Source: JBAZWV01 sp964393325
Lineage (GTDB): Bacteria; Patescibacteriota; Patescibacteriia; 2-12-FULL-60-25
Direction of reading: 5' to 3'
NCBI GenBank assembly: GCA_964393325.1
Contig: CAYMTE010000004.1
Coordinates: forward strand, 1-64,000
Length of the DNA stretch: 64,000 nucleotides
The notes under the pieces are model-generated. The model saw only the letters and a program-made list of their open reading frames with translations, was not told the origin of the DNA and ran no database searches. The translations under genes and the position numbers were made by a program. Below are positions 7,686-15,792 of this stretch, piece after piece (the first letter of the stretch is position 1; each line of letters begins with the position of its first letter).

Positions 7686-7984
7686 GGTACTTCTCTTGCT
7701 GTGTTGTTTCTGGCCGAGCTTCTCGGTTGGTGCATTGAGAACTATTGTCTCGTTGCAACCATCGTTGAAGCTCCCGTCAGGGCCGCGCGCAGAAGGTTTC
7801 CCTTCTAGGCTTGGCGCCGGTCTTCACCGGCTGTTCGCAGGCGTGGCCTGCGTTAGTGCGCATCCCGACCGTTGCCGGTCGTTGCGCGCGACAGGGCGAA
7901 GGGGGAAGTAGCCCCTCGCCGTCGTTATGTTCCTACACCCAGCTCGTCGGCGGTATCAGTCCCGCCGCCGGCCGCCGTGCCCGG

Positions 7985-8095
7985 TCAGCTGTTCGTGCCG
8001 CCGCCGTCCCAGTCGTCGCAGAAGTCGCCGTCGTAGAAGTGGAGCGCATTGGTGTTCGTTTTCGCGGTGTTTTGGTCTCGTCTGAGCTTGTGCAT
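7985..8095 (-). CDS. Possible small ORF (36 aa) inside the structured transcript
   Basis: ATG at 8095 is preceded by AAAGG at suitable distance. The peptide begins MHKLRRDQ and ends in an Asp/Gly-rich tail (FYDGDFCDDWDGGG). Third codon positions are mostly C or G in the second half, as in backbone genes. There is no family match and it sits in the 5' half of the candidate RNA, so it may be a leader peptide, a dual-function RNA or chance. Confidence 0.25.
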   Translation of the reverse strand: MHKLRRDQNTAKTNTNALHFYDGDFCDDWDGGGTNS

Positions 8096-8170
8096 TGCAC
8101 AGCCTTTCGGGTTGAGAGATGAGGTTGTAGGTTTTCTGAAAGATCAGAGCGCCGTTGCAGGCGTGCCGAT

Positions 8171-8199
8171 GTTCTATCATAAACCAGGAAAACTGTCAA
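8171..8199 (-). promoter_or_regulatory. Sigma-70-type promoter of the structured RNA
   Basis: On the minus strand TTGACA (8194-8199), a 17-bp spacer, then TAGAAC (8171-8176) preceded by TGA, i.e. a consensus -35 with an extended -10. Predicted start about 8164. It is among the best promoters in the window, unusual for a stretch with no long gene. Confidence 0.6.
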
Positions 8200-8281
8200 G
8201 AGGGGGTGTCGTGTTGCCTTTACGCGGCGCATATTCGCTAAAATAATGCTAAAATACGCCCATTCATAACGAGCGTATCGT

Positions 8282-8635
8282 ATGGAAAACCATCGAATAT
8301 ATACCGTGTCTGTCGCAAGTGTGTACCCGCACTATGTCGCGAAGGCCGAAAAGAAGGGGCGGACCAAGGCGGAGGTTGATGAGATTATCCGTTGGTTAAC
8401 GGGATATTCTCAAAAGAATCTCGATATGTTGTTGCGAAACGGCACGGATTTTGAGACCTTTTTTGCGAACGCCCCGCGATTGAACCCCGCGAGACGATTG
8501 ATCACGGGGGTGATTTGCGGCGTACGCGTCGAAGAGATGCCGGATTCGACAATGCGAGAAATACGCTATCTCGATAAACTTATCGACGAGCTCGCAAAAG
8601 GGAAAGCGATGGAAAAGATTTTACGCACGGGATAA
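8282..8635 (+). CDS. DUF2200 family protein
   Basis: 117 aa, full length for the family. It starts with RIYTVSVASVYPHYVAKAEK and carries EVDEIIRWLTGY, FFANAPRLNPARRLITGV and the ending YLDKLIDELAKGKAMEKILR, all hallmarks of DUF2200. The biochemical role is unknown; members are small cytoplasmic proteins found in many bacteria. An extended -10 (TGC-TAAAAT, 8249-8254) lies 27 bases before the ATG. It is followed by the AHSA1-type gene 27 bases on, probably in the same transcript. Confidence 0.9.
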   Translation: MENHRIYTVSVASVYPHYVAKAEKKGRTKAEVDEIIRWLTGYSQKNLDMLLRNGTDFETFFANAPRLNPARRLITGVICGVRVEEMPDSTMREIRYLDKLIDELAKGKAMEKILRTG

Positions 8636-8662
8636 AAGACGATACCCTTCAGCAACATACCT

Positions 8663-9154
8663 ATGACATCTCCACAAACACAAGACATCGTTCTCACGCA
8701 TGTGTTTCACGCCCCGGTCAGCGCCGTATGGAAGGCGTGGACTGATCCGGAATTGATCCGACGCTGGTGGGGACCAGATCATTTTGACTGTCCGTCGGCA
8801 ATGGTGGATTTTCGAGAAGGCGGCGTCGCGCTCGTGAGTATGCGCTCGATCGAGTTCGGATTTCCAGAACAGTTCAGCACGTGGCGATTTACGAAAATCG
8901 TTCCGATGGAGCGGATTGAATACACCCATCATCTTGCGGATCGCGAGGGGAATGACGTGAAACCGTCATCCATTGGTATGCCGGCAGATTTTCCCGAGGA
9001 TGTGCATCATGTCATCACGTTCGAGGATCTGGGAGATGGGACGACGAAGCTCACGGTGACCGAAAAAGAGTGGCCCATGGGTCAAATGAGAGAGCTCTCC
9101 AAGATGGGCATGGAGCAGTGCCTCGAAAAAATGGCGAAGGTGCTCGCGTCGTAA
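8663..9154 (+). CDS. AHSA1/SRPBCC-type ligand-binding protein
   Basis: 163 aa. The start VLTHVFHAPVSAVWKAWTDP and LIRRWWGPDHF, together with VITFEDLGDGTTKLTVTEKE and the C-terminal helix MGMEQCLEKMAKVL, define an AHSA1 (activator of Hsp90 ATPase homologue) fold of the START/SRPBCC superfamily. Such proteins bind hydrophobic ligands in a helix-grip pocket; the ligand cannot be told from sequence. Usual family length is 140-165 aa. Likely co-transcribed with DUF2200 upstream. Confidence 0.85.
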   Translation: MTSPQTQDIVLTHVFHAPVSAVWKAWTDPELIRRWWGPDHFDCPSAMVDFREGGVALVSMRSIEFGFPEQFSTWRFTKIVPMERIEYTHHLADREGNDVKPSSIGMPADFPEDVHHVITFEDLGDGTTKLTVTEKEWPMGQMRELSKMGMEQCLEKMAKVLAS

Positions 9155-9181
9155 AGAGCTTGTATCAACGAAGGGGCGTTC

Positions 9182-9210
9182 TTGACGACGCAACTTAGTT
9201 GCATTAAGGT
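9182..9210 (+). promoter_or_regulatory. Promoter and palindromic operator before the Fur-family gene
   Basis: TTGACG (9182-9187), a 17-bp spacer and a weak -10 TAAGGT (9205-9210). The spacer holds GCAAC-TTA-GTTGC (9190-9202), a 5-3-5 inverted repeat placed exactly where a repressor would block RNA polymerase. This suggests autoregulation by the Fur-family protein encoded next. Confidence 0.45.
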
Positions 9211-9218
9211 AGAGCGAT

Positions 9219-9641
9219 ATGCAAAGAGCACAATCGCTTCTTGAGCGTCTCCGATCCAAGGGGCATCGGATAACCGCCATCCGTACAGCACTGATCGAGA
9301 TTTTTGCACGAGAAACAACGCCGCTTTCCGCGATGGATCTTCGTGATCAATTGGAGCGACAAGGCGTCTCGGCGGATAAGGTCACGGTTTATCGCGAGTT
9401 GGAATTTCTCGTCGCTGCGGGGATGATCGTGTCCGTGCAGGTCCAGGATCGCGCACGCCGATACGAACTCGCATCGATGGATCATCATCACCACCTGATT
9501 TGCCAGAAATGTGATCGCGTCGAAGATGTCGATGTGCACGATGATTTTGCAGAGCAAGAGCGGTGGATTGCGGCACGAAAACAGTTCACGGTGTTACGAC
9601 ACTCGCTAGAATTTTTTGGATTGTGTAAGTCGTGCCGTTGA
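9219..9641 (+). CDS. Fur-family metal-dependent transcription regulator
   Basis: 140 aa, usual length. The N-terminal winged helix contains KGHRITAIRTALIEIFA and SADKVTVYRELEFLVAAGMI (recognition region). The C-terminal dimerisation part has MDHHHHLICQKCDRVEDVD with the metal-binding His cluster and the structural-zinc pair CQKC, completed by CKSC at the C-terminus. The sequence does not show whether it senses iron, zinc or peroxide. It is followed one base later by the CooC-like ATPase and the PLP-rhodanese fusion, which are therefore likely in its regulon. A palindrome sits in its own promoter. Confidence 0.9.
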   Translation: MQRAQSLLERLRSKGHRITAIRTALIEIFARETTPLSAMDLRDQLERQGVSADKVTVYRELEFLVAAGMIVSVQVQDRARRYELASMDHHHHLICQKCDRVEDVDVHDDFAEQERWIAARKQFTVLRHSLEFFGLCKSCR

Positions 9642-9642
9642 T

Positions 9643-10629
9643 ATGCGTATTTCCATTGTTGGAAAGGGTGGATCTGGAAAAAGTACGTTGTGTGCCCTGT
9701 TTGCGCAGTACGCGCATCTTCGGGGTGAGACAGTCGTCGCGATCGATGCGGACGTGAATATTCATCTTCCTCGACTCCTTGGATGCGAGAAGCCGGATCC
9801 GCGCTTTCATCTTTCCGATCCGCTCGCGGCGACAAAGATCAAGGAGCGGTTACGCGGAACGAATACGCGCATGAAAGACCTCGCGGCATTTCGTAAAAGC
9901 ACGCCGCCAGGCTCGGGATCTCATCTCGTGCTCATTGATGATCCGACCGATCCAATTATGCGCACATACGCCATCGATGCGAGAGGGATTCGTCTCATGG
10001 TTGTTGGCACGTATGATGAAGAGGATATTGGCGCAAGTTGTTATCATTCTGATCTCGCAATTCTCGAAAATGTGTTGAGTCATTCGGTGGATGACCGCGG
10101 CGTTATCGTTGCGGACATGGTTGCCGGTACGGACGCCTTTGCCTCAACGCTGCATGCGCAATTTGATATGACTGTGCTCGTTGTGGAGCCGACGTGGCGC
10201 GGGATTGAGGTGTATCGTGATTACGAACGACTCTGTACGCGTGCTGGATGTCGCCATGCGCTCCGTGTCATCGGGAATAAGATCAAGACGGACGAGGATC
10301 GCACACTCCTCGCCGCACACATTCCCCAGCAGGATATCCTCGGCTATATAGGCGTTTCACCATATCTCGAGCAGCAGGATAAGACGTGGGGTGCGATTCA
10401 GGTTGAGCAACTCGAGGTGGAACATCGCCATGCGCTTGAAGCAATGTACGCGGCGTTGAAAACGGCATCATGTGATCCGAATATGCGCGTTCAAAAAATG
10501 TGGGAGCTTCATCGAACCTACGTCGCGCAGCCGTTTATCACGGAGCGCTTCGGCGATTTGACGACGCAGATCGATGAAACGTTTGATATTCAGCGCGCTG
10601 CGGACGCGCAACGATTATGCAGCCGTTAA
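9643..10629 (+). CDS. CooC/MinD-like P-loop ATPase
   Basis: 328 aa from ATG 9643, which immediately follows the Fur stop; the frame is open a little further upstream inside fur. It begins MRISIVGKGGSGKST, the deviant Walker A (KGGxGKS) of the SIMIBI class, followed by VVAIDADVNIHLPRLLG. The CooC group inserts nickel into carbon monoxide dehydrogenase; relatives such as ArsA and MinD share the motif, and no CO dehydrogenase is present here. Given the Fur-family regulator before it and a sulfur-handling enzyme after it (overlap 13 nt), I infer a metal-cofactor or Fe-S maturation role, not CO metabolism. Confidence 0.75.
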   Translation: MRISIVGKGGSGKSTLCALFAQYAHLRGETVVAIDADVNIHLPRLLGCEKPDPRFHLSDPLAATKIKERLRGTNTRMKDLAAFRKSTPPGSGSHLVLIDDPTDPIMRTYAIDARGIRLMVVGTYDEEDIGASCYHSDLAILENVLSHSVDDRGVIVADMVAGTDAFASTLHAQFDMTVLVVEPTWRGIEVYRDYERLCTRAGCRHALRVIGNKIKTDEDRTLLAAHIPQQDILGYIGVSPYLEQQDKTWGAIQVEQLEVEHRHALEAMYAALKTASCDPNMRVQKMWELHRTYVAQPFITERFGDLTTQIDETFDIQRAADAQRLCSR

Positions 10630-12092
10630 ATGTGTTTTCCGGCGCGAATGCGGTGAAGGATTATTTGAATCCTGATCATCATCCACCGTTGCCACTTGTT
10701 GAGATTCCGGAATGTCTGCATCCCTTTGCGTCAGATGGCGTGCGGATCTACGCGAAGCTGATGAGTGCGTTGCCGCTTGCGAACGTAAAATCATTACCCG
10801 CGCTCAACATGCTTCTTGAGAAAGAGCGGGCGCATGCGTTGCATCCGGGCATGTCGATCATCGAGAATTCATCCGGCAATACGGTATTGTCGCTCGCGGT
10901 CATTGCGCGCTTGTTTGGGATCCGTCAGACGAGAGCGATCGTTTCAAATGAAGTTTCGCCCGGAAAATTGGCGCTGCTTCGTTTTTTTGGCGTCGAGATC
11001 TGTGTGAATGAGGAGCCGATCTGCCCGGATCCGAGCGATGTGACAAGCGGTATTCAGAAGGCAAAGCAGCAGGGGCGCGTAGAGGGATGGTGGAATCCGG
11101 GGCAATATGAAAATGCGTCCAACCCGGATGCACATCGTCGGTGGACCGGGCCGCAGATCTTGGAGCAGACGCGTGGAATGTTGACGATATTTTGTGCAGG
11201 TCTTGGGACGACGGGAACGATGGTTGGCGTCGGTGGATTTTTGAAAGAGCATCATCCCGCTATCACAAACGTTGGTGTTCTTCGTGCGCCAAACAATCCT
11301 GTTCCCGGGGTACGGACGCGGAATCTTCTCCGGGACATCGCGTTTCCGTGGAAAGATTGTGTGGATGAGACGGTTGAGATCGGCACAGTGGCGTCATTCG
11401 AGCAAAGTTTGTCGCTTTGCCGCCAGGGGATTGTCGTGGGACCGAGTTCCGGCTTCGCGCTTGCGGGGCTGCTGGAATTCATCGCGCAGCAGCGGAACGC
11501 TGGCAATCTCGACCGCTATCGAAATGCAGCAGGCGAGGTTGTTGCCGTATTCTTGTGCCCAGACAGCCCGTTTCCATACCTCCAAGAGTATTTCGACTAT
11601 CTTCATCCCGATCTGTTTCCGCAGATCGAACAGGAAGAGCTCTTGCGGCACCGGATGGTGAATGATAAAAAAACGACACATATGTCACCCTATACGATTG
11701 AGCCAATTGCCGCGTATGAGCAGATCTATCGGTGTTCGATTGATGAGGGGCGGGCGTTGGTGGATGCGGGAAAAGACATTCCGCTCGCAGAAGGAGTGAT
11801 GATTGTAGACGTGCGTGATCGCGACGCGGTGGATCATGCGCGGTTGTCTCAATCCGTGCATGTTGCGTACCAAGATGCGCTCGTGAAGCCGGAGCAGCTC
11901 CGAGACGCAGCTGTAGGAAAGACGGTCTATGTGATATGCAACAGAGGGAATCGGAGCGGTGTTGTTGCTGACGTACTGCAGCGAATCGGTGTACGAGCCT
12001 ACAGTATCAACGGAGGGTTTATGGAGTGGTCGTCTCTGCATTTACCGCGATGGCGACCGGAGAGTTGCGCGGTTCTTCGTGAGAATGTGTAA
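10617..12092 (+). CDS. PLP-dependent cysteine-synthase-like enzyme fused to a rhodanese domain
   Basis: 491 aa, two domains. Residues about 20-335 are a fold-type II PLP enzyme: ANVKSLPA with likely Schiff-base Lys58, SSGNTV (85-90) for the substrate carboxylate, GLGTTGT (195-201) for the PLP phosphate, and PSSG (276-279). Residues about 375-475 are a rhodanese: VMIVDVRDRDAVDHARL and the active loop CNRGNRS with Cys441. Cysteine synthase or a cystathionine/cysteine lyase-like activity would feed sulfur to the rhodanese Cys as persulfide. The start overlaps the ATPase gene by 13 nt, showing coupling. Substrate is not known. Confidence 0.8.
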   Translation: MQPLNVFSGANAVKDYLNPDHHPPLPLVEIPECLHPFASDGVRIYAKLMSALPLANVKSLPALNMLLEKERAHALHPGMSIIENSSGNTVLSLAVIARLFGIRQTRAIVSNEVSPGKLALLRFFGVEICVNEEPICPDPSDVTSGIQKAKQQGRVEGWWNPGQYENASNPDAHRRWTGPQILEQTRGMLTIFCAGLGTTGTMVGVGGFLKEHHPAITNVGVLRAPNNPVPGVRTRNLLRDIAFPWKDCVDETVEIGTVASFEQSLSLCRQGIVVGPSSGFALAGLLEFIAQQRNAGNLDRYRNAAGEVVAVFLCPDSPFPYLQEYFDYLHPDLFPQIEQEELLRHRMVNDKKTTHMSPYTIEPIAAYEQIYRCSIDEGRALVDAGKDIPLAEGVMIVDVRDRDAVDHARLSQSVHVAYQDALVKPEQLRDAAVGKTVYVICNRGNRSGVVADVLQRIGVRAYSINGGFMEWSSLHLPRWRPESCAVLRENV

Positions 12093-12102
12093 GTGTGGTT
12101 GT

Positions 12103-12486
12103 TTATTGGAACTTCACCGAAAACGAGTACATGCCCATCGCACACAAGCCTTGAAGTGTTGTCCCGGCGGGTTGCGGGGGAATATCAATCATCGTGTCAC
12201 CGGACGGCGGCAGTGATTTTTTGATACCTAGGCGTGGCAAGACGAGCGCGGTGGAACAATCAAACGTTCCGTTTGTTCGAACATCGATCGCTGTTGGCGT
12301 ATTGGCGGACGCGACGGATTCGCGCGGAGCATATCCGCCTTTGGCGTCGATCTGGATGATTTGTTTTCCATCAATCATCGCGACATTCGAGCCGTTCGGC
12401 GCGGGGGTGGATCCGCCGCGGAGCACAATCAGAATGGCGATGAACAGGAGGAGGGGAGCGAGGATGAGAAGAACGAGGGTTTTCAT
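12103..12486 (-). CDS. Membrane-anchored cupredoxin-domain protein
   Basis: 127 aa. An N-terminal TM segment (MKTLVLLILAPLLLFIAI) acts as an anchor or uncleaved signal. The domain GGYAPRESV...FDCSTALVLPRLGIKKSLP...GTTLQGLCAMGMYSFSVKF has the Cys, Cys-x-Met-x-Met ligand pattern of small cupredoxin_1 proteins. It probably binds copper outside the membrane. The start at 12486 lies 4 bases after the UreH-like gene stop; the upstream extension would overlap that gene. Last gene of the copper operon. Confidence 0.75.
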   Translation of the reverse strand: MKTLVLLILAPLLLFIAILIVLRGGSTPAPNGSNVAMIDGKQIIQIDAKGGYAPRESVASANTPTAIDVRTNGTFDCSTALVLPRLGIKKSLPPSGDTMIDIPPQPAGTTLQGLCAMGMYSFSVKFQ

Positions 12487-12490
12487 AGCG

Positions 12491-13519
12491 TTAGATGGTG
12501 AGAAAAGGAGGAAGAACACCAAGCGTGACGAGGCTGTTTGCAATATTGAGCAATGCGAAGAGGATCACGACGAGGCCGGCGGTTTTGAAGAAGATACCGC
12601 GTGCGGGGTGCTCGCGAAGTGTAAATGCGCCAAGGCTCAAGAGCGCGAGTACGGGAAGCGTGCCGAGCGCGAAACTTGCCATCGTGAGCCCGCCGCGAAG
12701 AAAGCTGCCAGTTGAAAGCGTATAGACTTGCATCGCCTGGGTAAAGCCGCAGGGCAAGAAGAAGGTTGCGACGCCGGTCAGAATAGGCGTCAGGCTTGTG
12801 GTGCCGCGCGTCAGTGCGAGGGCGTGTTTGGAGATCCGCTCCGGCATGGCGAGCTGGAGTCGTGTGGTGAATGAGAACACGTCGAGCAGGTTGAGTCCAA
12901 GAATGAGCATGACGACGCCGACGAGGATGCCGAGAACCACGGTTCCGACGATGCCGAGTTGGAACGCCGAGCCGATCACACCGATCACACCGCCGAGCGC
13001 GAAGAAAGAAATCAGTCGTGAGATATGGAAGAGGACTTGAGGTCGCGAGGAGGAGCCGCTCTTTGCGAATGTCGCGGAGAGAGACAAGACGAGACCGCCG
13101 ACCACTGCCATACACGTCGAGAGTGACGCAATGACACCGATGAGGAATGCGGTGGGAATGGTGACCTTGTCTGTTGCGACAAGATTCACGATGCCGAGTT
13201 TTTGTAGGAGGAGAAAGAGAAGAATGAATGCGAGCGATAGGGGAACAGCGATCTGAAATTCATTCCACGCGATGCGTCGTCGCTCTTCTCGCTCGGAAAG
13301 GGAGTACCCGTGTGGTTCGAGCAGGCGTGAAAGTTCGCGCATGATGTCGTCATTCGATGCATCGCCGAAGTCACCCTCCACGTCCACGGTGCGTGTTGAG
13401 AGCGACGCGTGTGCGGAGAGAACCTTTGGATGATCTTCAAGTTCGCTTTTGGTGAGAAGTTCGCATGATGCACAGTGCATGCCATGTACAAAGAATGTGC
13501 GGCGTTGAGAGGTGGACAT
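12491..13519 (-). CDS. HMA domain fused to a UreH/DsbD_2-like membrane transporter
   Basis: 342 aa. The N-terminal 70 residues form a heavy-metal-associated domain with GMHCASC (residues 13-19). Then follow about six TM helices of the sulfite-exporter/UreH (DsbD_2) type with Cys in ASLSTCMAVVGG and in FFLPCGFTQAMQ, at the ends of equivalent helices in the two repeats. In this family these Cys residues handle reducing equivalents or metals. Stop codon of the upstream ATPase gene and this ATG are one base apart. Role inferred: passing copper or electrons across the membrane alongside CopA and the cupredoxin. Confidence 0.8.
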   Translation of the reverse strand: MSTSQRRTFFVHGMHCASCELLTKSELEDHPKVLSAHASLSTRTVDVEGDFGDASNDDIMRELSRLLEPHGYSLSEREERRRIAWNEFQIAVPLSLAFILLFLLLQKLGIVNLVATDKVTIPTAFLIGVIASLSTCMAVVGGLVLSLSATFAKSGSSSRPQVLFHISRLISFFALGGVIGVIGSAFQLGIVGTVVLGILVGVVMLILGLNLLDVFSFTTRLQLAMPERISKHALALTRGTTSLTPILTGVATFFLPCGFTQAMQVYTLSTGSFLRGGLTMASFALGTLPVLALLSLGAFTLREHPARGIFFKTAGLVVILFALLNIANSLVTLGVLPPFLTI

Positions 13520-13520
13520 A

Positions 13521-15791
13521 TCAGAGTTTTTTCGTTTTCAGTCGAAGGGAATTGGTAACAACGGACACGCTTGAGAGCGCCATCGCCATACCTGCGATCA
13601 CCGGATTCAGTAACCATCCGAAGAATGGAAAGAGAATACCGCTCGCAAGTGGAATGCCGATGAGATTATAGATGAACGCCCAGAAGAGATTTTGTCGTAT
13701 CCCATTCATCGTGAGTTTTGAGAGACGAATCGCTTTCACGATATTTGAGATGTCGCCGTGGAGGAGCGTGATTCCGGCAGATTCGATTGCGACATCTGTG
13801 CCGGTTGCCATCGCGATCCCGACATCTGCTTGCGCAAGCGCCGGTGCGTCATTGACGCCGTCACCCGCCATCGCGACGATGTCTCCTTTTGCCTGAAGCT
13901 CCTTGATGTGTCGGAGCTTGTCTCCAGGAAGGACGTCGGCGAAAAAGGTGTCGATACCCGCTTCTTCGGCGATTGCTCGCGCGTTTTTTGCCGTGTCACC
14001 TGTGATCATGACAACCGCGAGGCCAAGATCGTGCAGCGCGCGTACGACGGCTTTCGCGTCGGGTTTGAGCGCATCTGCGACGGTGACGGATGCAAGAAGG
14101 TTCGTGCGTGTCGCGAGAAAGATCGATGCGTTTCCGGTCATGTCAACGGTGATTCCGTGTTCGGTCATGAGTCGGGCATTCCCGGCGAAATACGCGTCGC
14201 CGTTGATCGTGCCGCGGACGCCCATGCCTTTGATGATTTCAAAATCGGTGACAGGTGTCGGCGAAATGCCATGCGCCTGTGCATATGTCAGTATCGCGTG
14301 TGCAAGGGGATGCTCGCTGCGTGCCTCAAGGGAGGCGAGAAGACGAATCGCGTCCTGTTCGGTGAGTGCCGGAGTCGTGTGAATGGAGATGAGTTCCGGT
14401 TTTCCCTTTGTGATCGTCCCGGTTTTATCCACCACGACAACGGTTGCCTTGTGAAGTTTCTCAAGCGTCGCGGCGTCTTTGATGAGGATCCCTTCTCGTG
14501 CGCCTTTCCCAACGCCGACGATGATCGCGGTTGGTGTCGCAAGGCCTAATGCGCATGGGCAGGCGATGACGAGAATGCTTACAAAACAGACGAGACCGTA
14601 TGACAGCGCTTGCGCGAATCCGAGCGACTCGACGCCGAGGGTGAGCCAGGCGATAAGTGAGAGAACGGCAAGGACGAGCACGATTGGAACAAAAACGCCG
14701 GAAATGCGATCTGCAAGTCCCTGGATCGGCGCTTTGCTTCCTTGGGCATGCTGTACCATGCGGATGATCTGTGAGAGCAGGGTATCTGCACCAACCTTTG
14801 TTGCGCGGAATGTGAATGTCCCATCGGTATTCATCGTTCCTGCGACGACGGATGCACCAACGGATTTTTCGACAGGGATCGGCTCACCGGTTACGGTTGA
14901 TTCGTCAACAAAGGAGGATCCTTCCGTGATCACGCCGTCGACGGGAATGCGCGATGCGGGTTTTATCACGACGAGGTCATTGACGAGTACCGCGTCGACC
15001 GGGAGTTCGACCTCAACGCCGTCACGGATAACGATCGCGGTTTTTGTTTGCAGATTCAAGAGCGCCTCGATCGCATCTCCGGTTTTTAATTTTGACCGAG
15101 CTTCGAGATACTTTCCAAGTGCGATGAATGCAATGACGACGATGGTGACGTCGTAGTAGGTGTGCTCAACATTCAAAAAAGGACGTAGTGTATTTTCAAA
15201 TGCAGATACAACAAAGCTATACAGAAACGCGGCGGAGGTACCGATGCCAATTAATGAATCCATGTTCGCTTTTCCATAGCGGAAGAAACGAACGGCACCA
15301 AGGAGATAGGGTTTTCCGACAACGACGAGGGCGTAGGTGGCGAGCAGGGGAAGGAGGTGGTGAAACAATTCGCGCAACGTTTCGGAAGGGGCGGGCAGGA
15401 TGGATGCGACGACAAGAGCGTCCCATCCCATAAGAAACATGCTGAATGCGGCGAGCGGAAGAATGGAAAGGACGAGGGTGCGCATGTGCGCGAGCTCGGC
15501 GAGTTTTTCGTCGCGGGACATCGTCATTCCCATGTGTGCCGCGTGTTCATCCTCACTCATCCCCATGGAGGCAGCCGTCGGCGCGATGACGAGAGAATAT
15601 CCAAGCGGCTCGATGCGTTGAGAGAGCGCGGTCGGCGTCGTTATCGCGTCGTCATACGAGAGCGTGGCGGTTTCGGTGCCGTAGTTCACCTCAGCAGCGG
15701 AGACGCCGTCGGTTTTTTTGAATGTTTTCTCGATCGTTGCGGCGCACGAAGCGCAGTGCATGCCTCGTACCGGAAATGTTTGCGTGGCCAT
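13521..15791 (-). CDS. copA: Copper-translocating P1B-type ATPase
   Basis: 756 aa, normal for the family. One N-terminal HMA domain (GMHCASC, residues 10-16), a Met/His-rich linker (MGMSEDEHAAHMGMTM, about 76-91), eight TM helices, actuator TGEP (301-304), CPC metal site in IACPCALGLATPT (411-413), phosphorylation site DKTGT (455-459) and hinge GDGVNDAP. CPC and the Met-rich linker point to monovalent copper export. Second gene of the CsoR operon, one base after csoR. Confidence 0.93.
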   Translation of the reverse strand: MATQTFPVRGMHCASCAATIEKTFKKTDGVSAAEVNYGTETATLSYDDAITTPTALSQRIEPLGYSLVIAPTAASMGMSEDEHAAHMGMTMSRDEKLAELAHMRTLVLSILPLAAFSMFLMGWDALVVASILPAPSETLRELFHHLLPLLATYALVVVGKPYLLGAVRFFRYGKANMDSLIGIGTSAAFLYSFVVSAFENTLRPFLNVEHTYYDVTIVVIAFIALGKYLEARSKLKTGDAIEALLNLQTKTAIVIRDGVEVELPVDAVLVNDLVVIKPASRIPVDGVITEGSSFVDESTVTGEPIPVEKSVGASVVAGTMNTDGTFTFRATKVGADTLLSQIIRMVQHAQGSKAPIQGLADRISGVFVPIVLVLAVLSLIAWLTLGVESLGFAQALSYGLVCFVSILVIACPCALGLATPTAIIVGVGKGAREGILIKDAATLEKLHKATVVVVDKTGTITKGKPELISIHTTPALTEQDAIRLLASLEARSEHPLAHAILTYAQAHGISPTPVTDFEIIKGMGVRGTINGDAYFAGNARLMTEHGITVDMTGNASIFLATRTNLLASVTVADALKPDAKAVVRALHDLGLAVVMITGDTAKNARAIAEEAGIDTFFADVLPGDKLRHIKELQAKGDIVAMAGDGVNDAPALAQADVGIAMATGTDVAIESAGITLLHGDISNIVKAIRLSKLTMNGIRQNLFWAFIYNLIGIPLASGILFPFFGWLLNPVIAGMAMALSSVSVVTNSLRLKTKKL

Positions 15792-15792
15792 A

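Larger units (their letters stand above)
7646..8164 (-). ncRNA. Candidate large structured non-coding RNA
   Basis: A 780-bp stretch without a convincing long gene has, on the minus strand, a promoter (8171-8199), a chain of stems and an intrinsic terminator (7646-7685). Stems in minus-strand order, given in plus coordinates: 8135-8148; a closing stem 7987-7991 with 7940-7944 enclosing a CGGCGG/CCGCCG stem; 7895-7920; 7858-7887 (GCGCA/TGCGC outside CGACCG-GCAA-CGGTCG); 7837-7851; 7816-7831; 7791-7806 (AGAAGG-GAAA-CCTTCT); a nested stem 7767-7773 with 7716-7722 continued by CAACC/GGTTG; then the terminator. Two loops are GNRA tetraloops. Expected length about 515 nt. I could not match it to RNase P, tmRNA, SRP or 6S signatures. 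It might also carry the 36-aa frame listed below. Confidence 0.6.

Noticed and set aside
7582..7911. Plus-strand open frame of about 109 codons across the structured region
   Set aside because: Arg/Cys/Leu-rich, no start signal, and it runs through the terminator and hairpins of the minus-strand candidate RNA; composition of a chance frame in GC-rich DNA.
7646..8164. RNase P RNA, tmRNA, SRP RNA or 6S RNA as identity of the structured RNA
   Set aside because: No GAGGAAAGTCC-type or ACAGAA core of RNase P, no tRNA-like ends or CCA for tmRNA, no SRP GGAAGCAG-type loop, and the length is wrong for 6S or SRP RNA.
7933..8232. Minus-strand open frame of 99 codons over the RNA promoter
   Set aside because: Its start lies upstream of the promoter and its protein is a low-complexity Arg/Thr/Ala string; the frame is explained by base composition.
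9643..10629. Carbon monoxide dehydrogenase maturation as the function of the CooC-like protein
   Set aside because: No CO dehydrogenase or acetyl-CoA synthase gene is in the window, and the fold is shared by many ATPases.
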